Origin: Maricaulis sp.
GTDB lineage: Bacteria > Pseudomonadota > Alphaproteobacteria > Caulobacterales > Maricaulaceae
Length of the DNA: 37,086 nucleotides
Assembly (NCBI RefSeq): GCF_030149425.1
Contig: NZ_JASBRQ010000063.1
Coordinates: forward strand, 1-37,086
Direction: 5' to 3'
Of the stretch, positions 25,044 through 31,930 are shown in pieces. The notes beneath the pieces are model-generated. The model had not been told where the DNA came from. It searched no databases and saw only the letters and a program-made list of their open reading frames with translations. Position numbers and translations under genes: made by a program. How positions within the stretch are numbered: position 1 is the stretch's first letter; each line of letters starts with the position of its first letter.

Positions 25044-25625
25044 GCCCGGAGTCTAGGTTTCGTTGCCTCTGCGGATGCGTAACCCGTTCAAATATTTCAA
25101 GACGTCGCACGAGATCATCCGCCTCGCGGTGATGATGTTTGTCCGCTTTCCACTCTCGCTACGGAACGTCGAAGATTTGCTCCACGAACGCGGCATCGAC
25201 ATTACCCACGAGACGGTCCGCTTTTGGCGGAATCGGTTCAGTCCGCTCTTCGCGAGGTCGATCCGAAAAGGGCGCGTTCAGAACGCGAATTCCTCGACCT
25301 GGACCTGGCATCTGGATGAGGTTTTCGTGAAGATCAACGGTGAAACCCGCTATCTATGGCGGGCCGTTGATCACGAAGGCGAGGTGCTTGAGGCGTACGT
25401 TACTAAACGCCGGGACCGCAAGGCAGCGTTGAAGTTTCTGCGCAAAGCGATGAAGCGTTACGGCCGACCCGAGATGATCGTCACCGATTAACTTCCGTCC
25501 TACGAGTCCGCGTTTCGCGAGCTTGGTATGATCCCTCGTCAGGAGACCGGCAGGTGGCTCAATAACCGGGCTGAAAACTCGCATCAGCCATTGCGGCGAC
25601 GAGAGAAAATCATGAACCGGTTCCG
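25017..25625 (+). mobile_element. Truncated IS6-family element (copy 1)
   Basis: The left end GGCGGTGTCAGAGGAACTTGG (25017 onward) matches that of copy 2 at 26148. Similarity to copy 2 continues through the transposase gene to about 25625 and then stops, so the last third and the right inverted repeat are missing. The two copies differ at many positions and are not recent duplicates. The left end supplies the last codons of the carbonic anhydrase gene. Confidence 0.9.
25075..25625 (+). pseudogene. IS6-family transposase, inactivated
   Basis: The reading frame starts at ATG 25075 (or TTG 25063) and runs to a TAA at 25489-25491 directly after the second catalytic aspartate (MIVTD). In copy 2 the same codon is AAA. 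The frame continues beyond the stop with recognisable codons, including NNRAENSHQ which holds the catalytic glutamate, until similarity ends at about 25625. It therefore carries a nonsense mutation and a 3' truncation and cannot make an active DDE transposase. Confidence 0.88.
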
Positions 25626-25727
25626 TTCCTGCAAGTAGTGGCTCGCATCCATTTGGGGTGCGGGGTGCGTGCAAGCGGTGAGCAGCGTGAAAGCACATGC
25701 TGCGAGTGCGCGGGTAGAAGATTTCAT
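25626..25727 (-). pseudogene. 5' fragment of a lipoprotein gene cut by copy 1 of the IS
   Basis: Reading leftward from ATG 25727, the DNA encodes MKSSTRALAACAFTLLTACT, a clear lipoprotein signal peptide with lipobox LTAC, followed by HPAPQMDASHYLQERN; the frame then runs into IS6 copy 1 DNA. Only about 34 native residues remain. I do not recognise the family. It could be a short cell-envelope lipoprotein; the ribosome site is weak. The break shows that the IS end replaced the rest of this gene by insertion or deletion. Confidence 0.5.
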
Positions 25728-25960
25728 GGTAACGCGGAACCTTGTTAAGGCGTCGCGCCGGATTCCCACGCCGCAGCGGCTTCTCTCAGCGGGCGCTTTC
25801 AATCCGCCGGCGACATTGCACGCCTAAGCCACTCTTTTTTACGCATTGAGCTGATACCTCAATCAATACATTTCTAATGTCCAATCATCCTAGACACATG
25901 CCCAGGCCAATGAAACATCCAAATCCGCCAACTGGCGCTTTTGCTGCGGTGATTGCTCGG
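25728..25960. other. Gene-poor stretch between the lipoprotein fragment and an IS3-type end
   Basis: No open frame of interest. It includes an AT-rich patch near 25835-25895, which could have been the promoter region of the broken lipoprotein gene. I see no RNA gene. Confidence 0.4.
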
Positions 25961-26147
25961 TGGACTGCTCCCCGCAAAGTGGCCCGTTTTGTGAGTTAGG
26001 GTTTGGCTCCAACTGAGGAGTTCGAAAATGGGCCGCAAGACTTACAAGGCCGAGGAGATCATCGCGCATTTGCGGGAGGTTGAGGTACGCCAGAGCCAGG
26101 GCGAGAGCATCGCTGCGGCTGTGAAGGCCATTGGGGTTACCGACCAG
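25961..26147 (+). mobile_element. Left end of an IS3-family element, truncated by IS6 copy 2
   Basis: TGGACTGCTCCCCGCAAAGT at 25961 looks like the terminal inverted repeat of an IS3-family element. A short OrfA start follows at 26028. The rest is missing: after the IS6 copy the sequence does not resume the IS3 element, so an IS6-driven deletion is likely. Confidence 0.6.
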
Positions 26148-26174
26148 GGCAGTGTCAGAGGAACTTGGCCTTGA
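26028..26174 (+). pseudogene. IS3-family transposase OrfA, N-terminal fragment
   Basis: From ATG 26028, MGRKTYKAEEIIAHLREVEV and then RQSQGESIAAAVKAIGVTDQ matches the helix-turn-helix start of OrfA in the IS3 family. GAGGAG precedes the ATG. At 26148 the IS6 left end begins and adds GSVRGTWP and a stop, the same tail that the other IS6 copy adds to carbonic anhydrase. OrfB is absent, so the element is dead. Confidence 0.75.
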
Positions 26175-26954
26175 GCGCAAGGTAGTGGTTTCGTAGCCTC
26201 CGCAGATGCGTAACCCGTTCAAGTATTTCAAAACATCGCCCGAGATCATTCGTCTTGCGGTGATGATGTATATCCGCTTCCCGCTATCGCTGCGCAACGT
26301 CGAAGACCTGCTTCACGAACGTGGCATCGATCTAACGCATGAGACAGTTCGATTTTGGTGGAACCGGTTCGGTCCACTCTTCGCGAAGTCGATCCGGAAG
26401 CAGCGCGTCCAGAACACGAACTATTCAAACTGGACCTGGCATCTCGACGAGGTTTTCGTGAAGATAAACGGTGAGCTTCACTACCTGTGGCGCGCTGTGG
26501 ATCACGAAGGGGAAGTGCTCGAAGCGTACGTCACCAAACGACGAGATCGCAAGGCAGCGCTGAAGTTTCTGCGCAATGCGATGAAGCGTTACGGTCGACC
26601 CGAGATGATCGTCACCGATAAACTTCCGTCCTACAAGTCCGCGTTTCGCGAGCTTGGTGTGATCCATCGCCAGGAGACCGGGAGGTGGCTCAACAACAGG
26701 GCCGAAAACTCACATCAACCCTTGCGGCGGCGAGAAAAAACCATGACGCGGTTCAGGTCGATGCGAAGTCTTCAAAAGTTCGCCGCCGTCCAGTCCTCCA
26801 TCCACAACCACTTCAATCTCGAACGCCATTTCCACCGCCGTGAAGAATTCAAGGAAAACCGTACTCAAGCCCTGGCCGAATGGCGTCAACTCGCGGCCTG
26901 AGTTAGGCTCGACCCCGGTCTTTCGAGACCGATCCGTTTTCGTCTGACAGCACC
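26148..26954 (+). mobile_element. Apparently complete IS6-family insertion sequence (copy 2)
   Basis: The ends GGCAGTGTCAGAGGAA (26148 onward) and, on the other strand, GGTGCTGTCAGACGAA (ending at 26954) form imperfect inverted repeats with 12 of 16 matches. The 807-base length and a single transposase gene fit the IS6 family. The flanking 8-base sequences are not repeated, so it is not a simple recent insertion; recombination or adjacent deletion is likely. The exact right end is uncertain because a related remnant at about 30540-30600 is similar for about 20 bases beyond it. Confidence 0.85.
26206..26901 (+). CDS. IS6-family DDE transposase
   Basis: The transposase moves its element by cointegrate formation. 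The product is 231 residues, normal for the family. It begins MRNPFKYFKTSPEIIRLAVM and has RNVEDLLHERGIDLTHETVRFWWNRFGP (helix-turn-helix region), then the catalytic core with aspartates in WHLDEVFVKI and MIVTDKLPSYKSA and the glutamate in NNRAENSHQPLRRRE. All three acidic residues are present and no stop interrupts the frame, so it may be active. Confidence 0.95.
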   Translation: MRNPFKYFKTSPEIIRLAVMMYIRFPLSLRNVEDLLHERGIDLTHETVRFWWNRFGPLFAKSIRKQRVQNTNYSNWTWHLDEVFVKINGELHYLWRAVDHEGEVLEAYVTKRRDRKAALKFLRNAMKRYGRPEMIVTDKLPSYKSAFRELGVIHRQETGRWLNNRAENSHQPLRRREKTMTRFRSMRSLQKFAAVQSSIHNHFNLERHFHRREEFKENRTQALAEWRQLAA

Positions 26955-27018
26955 GCCACTTTCTTCCGGAAATTGGAAAACTTGCCTGTCGTACCGGAGT
27001 CGTGCACTTGGCGATTGG

Positions 27019-27600
27019 TCAGCAGACGATCTTTTTCCAGACCTCAAACAGATTTCTGCGGCTCTGGTCATCCGGGTGTACACCGGCCTGAACCACCATC
27101 CCGCGGAGAAGATAGACCGTGAGCTCAACGAGGTCTGCAGCGCCGGGGCCGTATGGGTCTCCGAGAACCCGCATGGCCGTCACTGCCGTCTGATCGGTTT
27201 CCCGCACGGCCGAACGAAGGACCGTGTCCGTGCGCGATGCGACCATGACCTCCATCCAGGAGATCAAAAGGTTGCCTTCAAAGCAGGCCCCCCAGAGGAA
27301 GTCGAAAACGTCTTCAAGGTGTTGGTCTGTCCGGTTAGGCTTGTTTGTTGCGATATCAATATCCTTTTGATATCGGGCAACAATTTCTTGAACAGCAGCG
27401 ATCAGCAATCTGTCCTTGGTTGGAAAGTGATGCGTCTGTGCGCCACGGGAAACTCCCGCCCGTTTACAGATCTTCTGGGTGCTCGCATTGGCCCACCCTT
27501 CCTCTGCAATAACTTCAAGAGTCGCTTCCAGTAGGCGCGCGCGCATCGCGTCCGTGCGTTGACCCTGTGTCGGGCGTATCCGTTCAGTGGCAGGTGTCAT
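27019..27600 (-). CDS. TetR-family transcriptional regulator
   Basis: The product is 193 residues from ATG 27600. The N-terminal helix-turn-helix domain is RARLLEATLEVIAEEGWANA, then STQKICKRAGVSRGAQTHHFPTKDRLL; the C-terminal domain (about 75-193) is helical and would bind an unknown ligand. An in-frame start at 27624 would overlap the operator and lacks a ribosome site. It is divergent from the Rieske oxygenase gene, and the 92-base gap holds a 42-base palindrome, so it most likely represses itself and the oxygenase genes until a substrate is bound. Confidence 0.92.
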   Translation of the reverse strand: MTPATERIRPTQGQRTDAMRARLLEATLEVIAEEGWANASTQKICKRAGVSRGAQTHHFPTKDRLLIAAVQEIVARYQKDIDIATNKPNRTDQHLEDVFDFLWGACFEGNLLISWMEVMVASRTDTVLRSAVRETDQTAVTAMRVLGDPYGPGAADLVELTVYLLRGMVVQAGVHPDDQSRRNLFEVWKKIVC

Positions 27601-27617
27601 TGAACTTATCCTGATTG

Positions 27618-27659
27618 ACTCCAATTAACATACAAACCATCCTGTATGTTGATTGGAGT
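27618..27659. promoter_or_regulatory. Palindromic operator between tetR-type gene and Rieske oxygenase gene
   Basis: Arms ACTCCAATTAACATACA (27618-27634) and TGTATGTTGATTGGAGT (27643-27659) are inverted repeats with one mismatch in 17, separated by 8 bases. TACA-N8-TGTA at the centre fits a TetR-type site. It is the only strong symmetric element in the divergent promoter region. Confidence 0.85.
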
Positions 27660-27692
27660 GGCAACCGCCTATTTGCGCGAGGTATGCACATC

Positions 27693-29081
27693 ATGACGGA
27701 CAGAGATATCGATAGGCCGGCTGGGCCGGACGGTAGTCCAACCCCGTCACTTCAGGACATCTACTCACATGACAAGATCGCTCCGCCGGACCATATGCGC
27801 GAGGAATCCCGGGTCGATATGGGAAATGACGACATTCCCGTCGAGCGATATTATTCCAAGGCGTTTCACGACCTCGAGATCGAGAAAGTTTGGCGCAAGG
27901 CGTGGCAATGGGCGTGCCGTCTAGAAGACATTCCAAACGTTGGCGACCACATTGTCTACAATATCGCTCACGATTCACTGATTGTCGTTCGGACCGGTGT
28001 TGGAAAGGATGACATCCGTGCCTTTGTGAATTCTTGCCTGCACCGCGGAACCATGCTCCGCAAAGAAGGCGGCTGTGTGAAGCAGTTCCGCTGCCCGTTC
28101 CATGGCTTCACTTGGAATCTTGACGGCACGCTGAAAGAGGTTCCCGGTGCCTGGGACTTCAAGCATATCGACTGGAAAGATTTCAGCCTGCCTGAAGCGC
28201 GAGTCGATACCTGGGGTGGGTTTGTATTCATCAATTTCGATCATGAGGCAGAGGACTTGCTCTCCTACCTCGAAATTCTACCGGAACATTTCGAGAGCTT
28301 CGATCTGGAGAACCGTTACAAGGCCATCCATGTCGCGAAGGTCATGCCGTGTAACTGGAAGCTTTGTGCTGAAGCTTTCGTCGAGGCATACCACGTGCCT
28401 TTCGCCCACCCTCAGTCATTGCCCTACTATGGTGACAGCAACACCCAATACGATACCTGGCCCGGGGTGCGTCACATCAATCGGATGATCAGTGCGCAGG
28501 GTGTGCCGAGCCCTTCGCTTGGCGCCAATTTCGACCCGGAGAAAACACGTACACTGATGGAGCGCGATACGCCGTTCTATAAATCTGCGGAGCCAGTCGT
28601 GAGCGGTCAGACGCCGCGTGAACGGTTTGCCGAAATCGCGCGCAAGAAAATCTCGAAATCATCCGGTCGTGACGTTTCCGGAGTTTCCGATGCTGTTGCG
28701 CTGGACCTTATCCAATATTCGGTGTTCCCGAATTTTGTTCAGTTTGGAGGCATTGGCCTCTCTGCTGGATATCGTTTCCGCCCGTACGGAGACGACCCGG
28801 AGCGCTCGATCATGGAGATGTTTTTCCTGTTCCCCAAGGCCGAGGATGGGTCGCACCCAACACCGCCGGGCATTGTATGGCTCACCGAGGAGCAACCATG
28901 GTCGACCGTCGAGGCGATGGGATCGGCGGCAATGGTTGTGGATCAGGATACAGATAATCTGATGCGCATTCAAAAGGGTTTGCGTACCAGCCGCAAGCCC
29001 GGCGCAACGCTGGCGACATATCAAGAAAGCCGTATTCGGCACTTCCACAGGACCCTGGACGCCTACATTGCGGCAGAGTGA
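27693..29081 (+). CDS. Rieske-type ring-hydroxylating oxygenase, alpha subunit
   Basis: These enzymes use a Rieske [2Fe-2S] cluster and a mononuclear iron to add oxygen to aromatic or steroid-like substrates. The product is 462 residues. The Rieske ligands are Cys115 and His117 in SCLHRG and Cys134 and His137 in RCPFHGFTW. The mononuclear iron site is visible as EAFVEAYHVPFAHP with His234 and His239. I chose ATG 27693 with CGAGG upstream; open codons back to 27615 lie in the operator. No beta subunit, ferredoxin or reductase is nearby, so electrons must come from elsewhere. The gene overlaps nothing but directly abuts the DUF3237 gene. The substrate is unknown. Confidence 0.93.
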   Translation: MTDRDIDRPAGPDGSPTPSLQDIYSHDKIAPPDHMREESRVDMGNDDIPVERYYSKAFHDLEIEKVWRKAWQWACRLEDIPNVGDHIVYNIAHDSLIVVRTGVGKDDIRAFVNSCLHRGTMLRKEGGCVKQFRCPFHGFTWNLDGTLKEVPGAWDFKHIDWKDFSLPEARVDTWGGFVFINFDHEAEDLLSYLEILPEHFESFDLENRYKAIHVAKVMPCNWKLCAEAFVEAYHVPFAHPQSLPYYGDSNTQYDTWPGVRHINRMISAQGVPSPSLGANFDPEKTRTLMERDTPFYKSAEPVVSGQTPRERFAEIARKKISKSSGRDVSGVSDAVALDLIQYSVFPNFVQFGGIGLSAGYRFRPYGDDPERSIMEMFFLFPKAEDGSHPTPPGIVWLTEEQPWSTVEAMGSAAMVVDQDTDNLMRIQKGLRTSRKPGATLATYQESRIRHFHRTLDAYIAAE

Positions 29082-29561
29082 ATGACGAGCGATTCTGAAC
29101 CAAACCTTCCCCACGAACACCTCATGACGCTTCGGCTTGATGTTGATGCTTCCGGGGCAGCGAGGATCGGTATGACCCCATCCGGTCAACGCACAATCGC
29201 ACCGGTAACCGGTGGCGTTTTTGAGGGTGACCGACTGCACGGCGTGGTGCTTCCCGGCGGAGCGGACTGGGTCCGCATCCGCGCTGATGGAGCCATGATG
29301 ATTGACGTTCGATTGACCCTGCAGACCGATGACGGCGCGTTGATCTACCTCACTTATCAGGGCCGCTTCATTGGGGCGACGGGGGTGATGAGCCAGCTTG
29401 CCCTGGGCGAGGCCCTGGAACCCGGCAGCTATTCGCTGGTGACCATCGCGAAATTCGAAAGCGGTGACGAGAGATACAATTGGCTGAATGACGTCATTGC
29501 GGTTGGGATCGGCGAACAGTGCGGCTTCAATCCTGTCTACACGATCTTCGAGGTTGGATGA
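29082..29561 (+). CDS. DUF3237 family protein
   Basis: The product is 159 residues of unknown biochemical role. The family pattern is clear: GVFEGDRLHGVVLPGGADWVRIRADG followed by LTLQTDDGALIYLTYQGR. DUF3237 proteins form small beta barrels and often sit beside catabolic genes. Its ATG follows the TGA of the Rieske gene with no gap, so the two are co-transcribed and probably act on the same pathway. Confidence 0.85.
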   Translation: MTSDSEPNLPHEHLMTLRLDVDASGAARIGMTPSGQRTIAPVTGGVFEGDRLHGVVLPGGADWVRIRADGAMMIDVRLTLQTDDGALIYLTYQGRFIGATGVMSQLALGEALEPGSYSLVTIAKFESGDERYNWLNDVIAVGIGEQCGFNPVYTIFEVG

Positions 29562-29600
29562 GACCGGCGAGGCCAGTCACCGAACAACAGGCAACTGATT

Positions 29601-30356
29601 GTGACCTATGATTCCAACGGAAAAACCGCGATTGTAACTGGCGCGAGCCGCGGTATCGGCGCTGCCATCGCCCGAACTCTCGCTGAGGATGGCGCTCGGA
29701 TCATTCTGGTGACGCGGAGTGAAGAGCGCTTGCGCGCGCTTGCGAACAGCCTGCTGGATGAAGCCGCTTTTGTTTGACCGGATTTTTCGAGGCCGGACAG
29801 CTGGGAACACGTCACCAAGGCGGCTCTGGACATCTCGCCGACGGTCAATCTCCTGATCAATAATGCCGGGACGATTTCGCAGGAGCCCGTGAAACGTCTG
29901 ACCGAGAAAGCCGTCGACGGCATGCTGGCGATCAACGTCCGCAATCTGATGATGTTGACCCACGCGCTTACACCGGCGCTGATCCAGACGTGGGGCTCAA
30001 TCGTGAATATCAGCGCCGTCGCAGCATATGGTGGTACCATCGGCCAGACCGCGTATGCAGCTTCCAAGCGAGCAGTGAACGCCTTCACGCGTAATACTTC
30101 GATCGATCTCGGCCGTTACGGCGTTCGAGTAAATGCTGTCGTGCCTGGGCCGGTTGATGGTGGCATGTGGGACGCCGCATTTGCTGCGGGTGTAGACCGG
30201 GCACAGGTCATGGCCAGGATGAAGCACCTGATACCCTTGGAGGGACGTTGGGCAAGGGAACAAGATGTAGCCAACGCGGTCGCTTGGCTCGCCTCGGAAA
30301 AGCCCGGCTGCATCACTGGCCAAGTCTTGCGTGTCGATGGCGGCATGCTCTCATAA
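29601..30356 (+). pseudogene. Short-chain dehydrogenase/reductase with an in-frame TGA
   Basis: The single frame from GTG 29601 encodes a 251-residue SDR if the TGA at 29775-29777 (codon 59) is read through. The NAD(P) motif TGASRGIGAAIA lies near residue 15, then LLINNAGTIS, then NISAVAAYGGTIGQTAYAASK with the catalytic Ser, Tyr and Lys, and a normal C-terminus GCITGQVLRVDGGML. Everything but one codon is intact, so the mutation is recent or a sequencing error. An internal start at 29889 would lack the cofactor fold. It would have oxidised or reduced an alcohol or ketone in the same catabolic pathway. Confidence 0.85.
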
Positions 30357-30400
30357 TGGCAGTGTGGGGCGAAACTGGCCCCAAGCCTGAAACGGCGGAT

Positions 30401-30583
30401 GGTGGGCTGTCAGACTGATCCTGCTGCAATCAGGTTTGGCTCCAAGGAAAAACCGGGGCTCACATCCATTAAACAAACCGGGCCAGACACGATTAACCGC
30501 CCCACCCGACAACAGTTCGCGACCTTGATCCGAGGCGTCCCGCGTCTGTCGAGACCGTTCCGCGCTAGTCTGACGCTGCCGCC
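30401..30583 (+). mobile_element. Deleted IS6-like remnant, right end recognisable
   Basis: From 30544 the sequence (GTCTGTCGAGACCGTTCCG and on) aligns without gaps to the right end of IS6 copy 2 (from about 26919) at 40 of 54 positions, and weaker similarity extends back to codons near the transposase C-terminus at about 30510. A left-end-like motif GGTGGGCTGTCAGACTGATC lies at 30401; its GTCAGACT is the exact inverse of AGTCTGAC at 30567-30574. The stretch between resembles nothing I know. I read it as an internally deleted relative of the IS; the left boundary is uncertain. Confidence 0.55.
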
Positions 30584-30796
30584 ATTATTTTCCTGAAATA
30601 CGAACGCGCGCCCGAGCCTCGGAATTCCGGCGGCGATTGCGTGGCTTAGCGTTGGCAGCCCGGAGCGAAGTCAGCTTTGTTTTCGCCTGGCAGAGTGACT
30701 GGGGTTCATTTCGCCTACCTCTACCGCTTGTCTTTTGACGCCGGCTTTAGGAGGGTTATCGGAAGCGTCTTAGCGCCAAAATCGTTGGGTATTTTG
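30584..30796. other. Non-coding stretch upstream of a decayed gene
   Basis: No supported gene. It probably contains the former promoter of the gene starting at 30797. Confidence 0.35.
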
Positions 30797-31813
30797 ATGA
30801 TGAGATTTGCAACACTGATATCGGCGACGTGTTTCGCCGTAATGTTGGCGTCTGGCTCAGTGGCGCATGCGCGTGCTGTCCAGACCGACACCGTGGTCCT
30901 GCCTGAATTACAGGCTTAGGAAGGGCAGCGCTTACGGTACAGAATAGAGGAGTACATCCGGCAACCCGATGCGGATTGAGCTTATTCTGGAATTGTCACG
31001 TTTGATCTACTGCGGGTTGGTCCTGACGAGATCCTGATTCGAACCACGACAATCTATGCGCAGAGTACCAATGAGCACGAGATATTGGGGTCCACTTGGC
31101 CTGTTCTGGTCGCTGACTCTGTAGGGGTTTCCTATCAAACCCTGCATAGCCGTGCAGGTACTGGATTATCTGTCACAGAGTACTCAGATTTCGCCCGTTT
31201 CGGCTGATTACAGAGAACGAGATTGCTGGATTGGGCAGAGCGCTACGCCGTAGAGCAGCAGCTCGATCCGGCAAGAGCCCGGCAGTTTGTTCAAAACTTT
31301 TCAGAAGACCTTCAGTTTCTCGAAGACATCAATTCCCGGACTGCCGAGCGCTTAATTCTAGAGGAAAGCGATCTGTTATTCGTCGGGGCTGCGCGGGAAT
31401 ACTCGCTCTCGGGCAGTGTGACAGGATTCAGTTTTCGCTACATCGAACCCTTAGAGGGCAATCTTGCAATGCTCAACGCTCTATCGGTTCAAGAGATAAA
31501 TCGAGCCGAGGGGTATGTCGTAATTCTGTTTGAGCAATCCCCCCGCGAAAGCGCGGGTTCCGGTGTCATGGAGACGTCCCGGGACTACTATACCCGGCGC
31601 TATGGCTCTCTCGAACACCCAGAGGCCATCGCCGGGCTGGCGCTCATGGAAACCCTGCAAGCAACGCGCTCAGGAACGATCACCTACGACCTGAGAACCG
31701 GCTGGCCTATTCGGGGTGAGGTTACTTCGATTTTGGCCCTCGGCACAAACAGGACCGAGCACACTATCCGCTTCGATCAGACGGAGTACCGGCTACCGGG
31801 CAGTACCAGATAA
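30797..31813 (+). pseudogene. Secreted protein of unknown function with three in-frame stop codons
   Basis: One frame runs from ATG 30797 to TAA at 31811-31813 (338 codons) and is interrupted only by TAG at 30917, TGA at 30977 and TGA at 31205; there is no frameshift. The N-terminus MMRFATLISATCFAVMLASG, then SVAHARA, is a signal peptide. The C-terminal part reads YDLRTGWPIRGEVTSILAL and TEHTIRFDQTEYRLPG, which suggests a beta-rich secreted protein. The last part (31223-31813) is open for 196 codons and could be misread as a separate gene. I do not recognise the family. Confidence 0.65.
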
Positions 31814-31870
31814 GAATATCTAGGCTCTGGCGTAACCGGTTCGGGCAGATGTTCGCCACCGTTTGCATAA

Positions 31871-31899
31871 ACACCCCGACCGCTTTGCGGCCGAGGTGT
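31871..31899. terminator. Hairpin terminator between convergent genes
   Basis: ACACCCCGACCGC, loop TTT, GCGGCCGAGGTGT gives a 13-pair stem with one wobble and one mismatch, followed by ATCTTTT on the plus strand. It lies between the ends of the decayed secreted-protein gene and the NmrA-like gene. Confidence 0.7.
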
Positions 31900-31930
31900 A
31901 TCTTTTGACGTCGCCGAAAGGCGCGCCGTT

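Noticed and set aside
29775..29777. Selenocysteine codon in the SDR gene
   Set aside because: SDR enzymes are not known to use selenocysteine, the site is not catalytic, and I see no convincing stem-loop just after the TGA.
30365..30383. Terminator after the SDR gene (TGGGGC with GCCCCA)
   Set aside because: The stem is only six pairs and no T run follows, so I could not support it as a terminator.
30677..30919. A separate 80-residue gene
   Set aside because: It is the signal-peptide end of the same decayed gene; the codons before 30797 show no start signals.
31223..31813. A separate 196-residue gene
   Set aside because: It has no ribosome site or normal start, and the same frame continues upstream to a signal peptide through three stops, so it is the end of a decayed longer gene.
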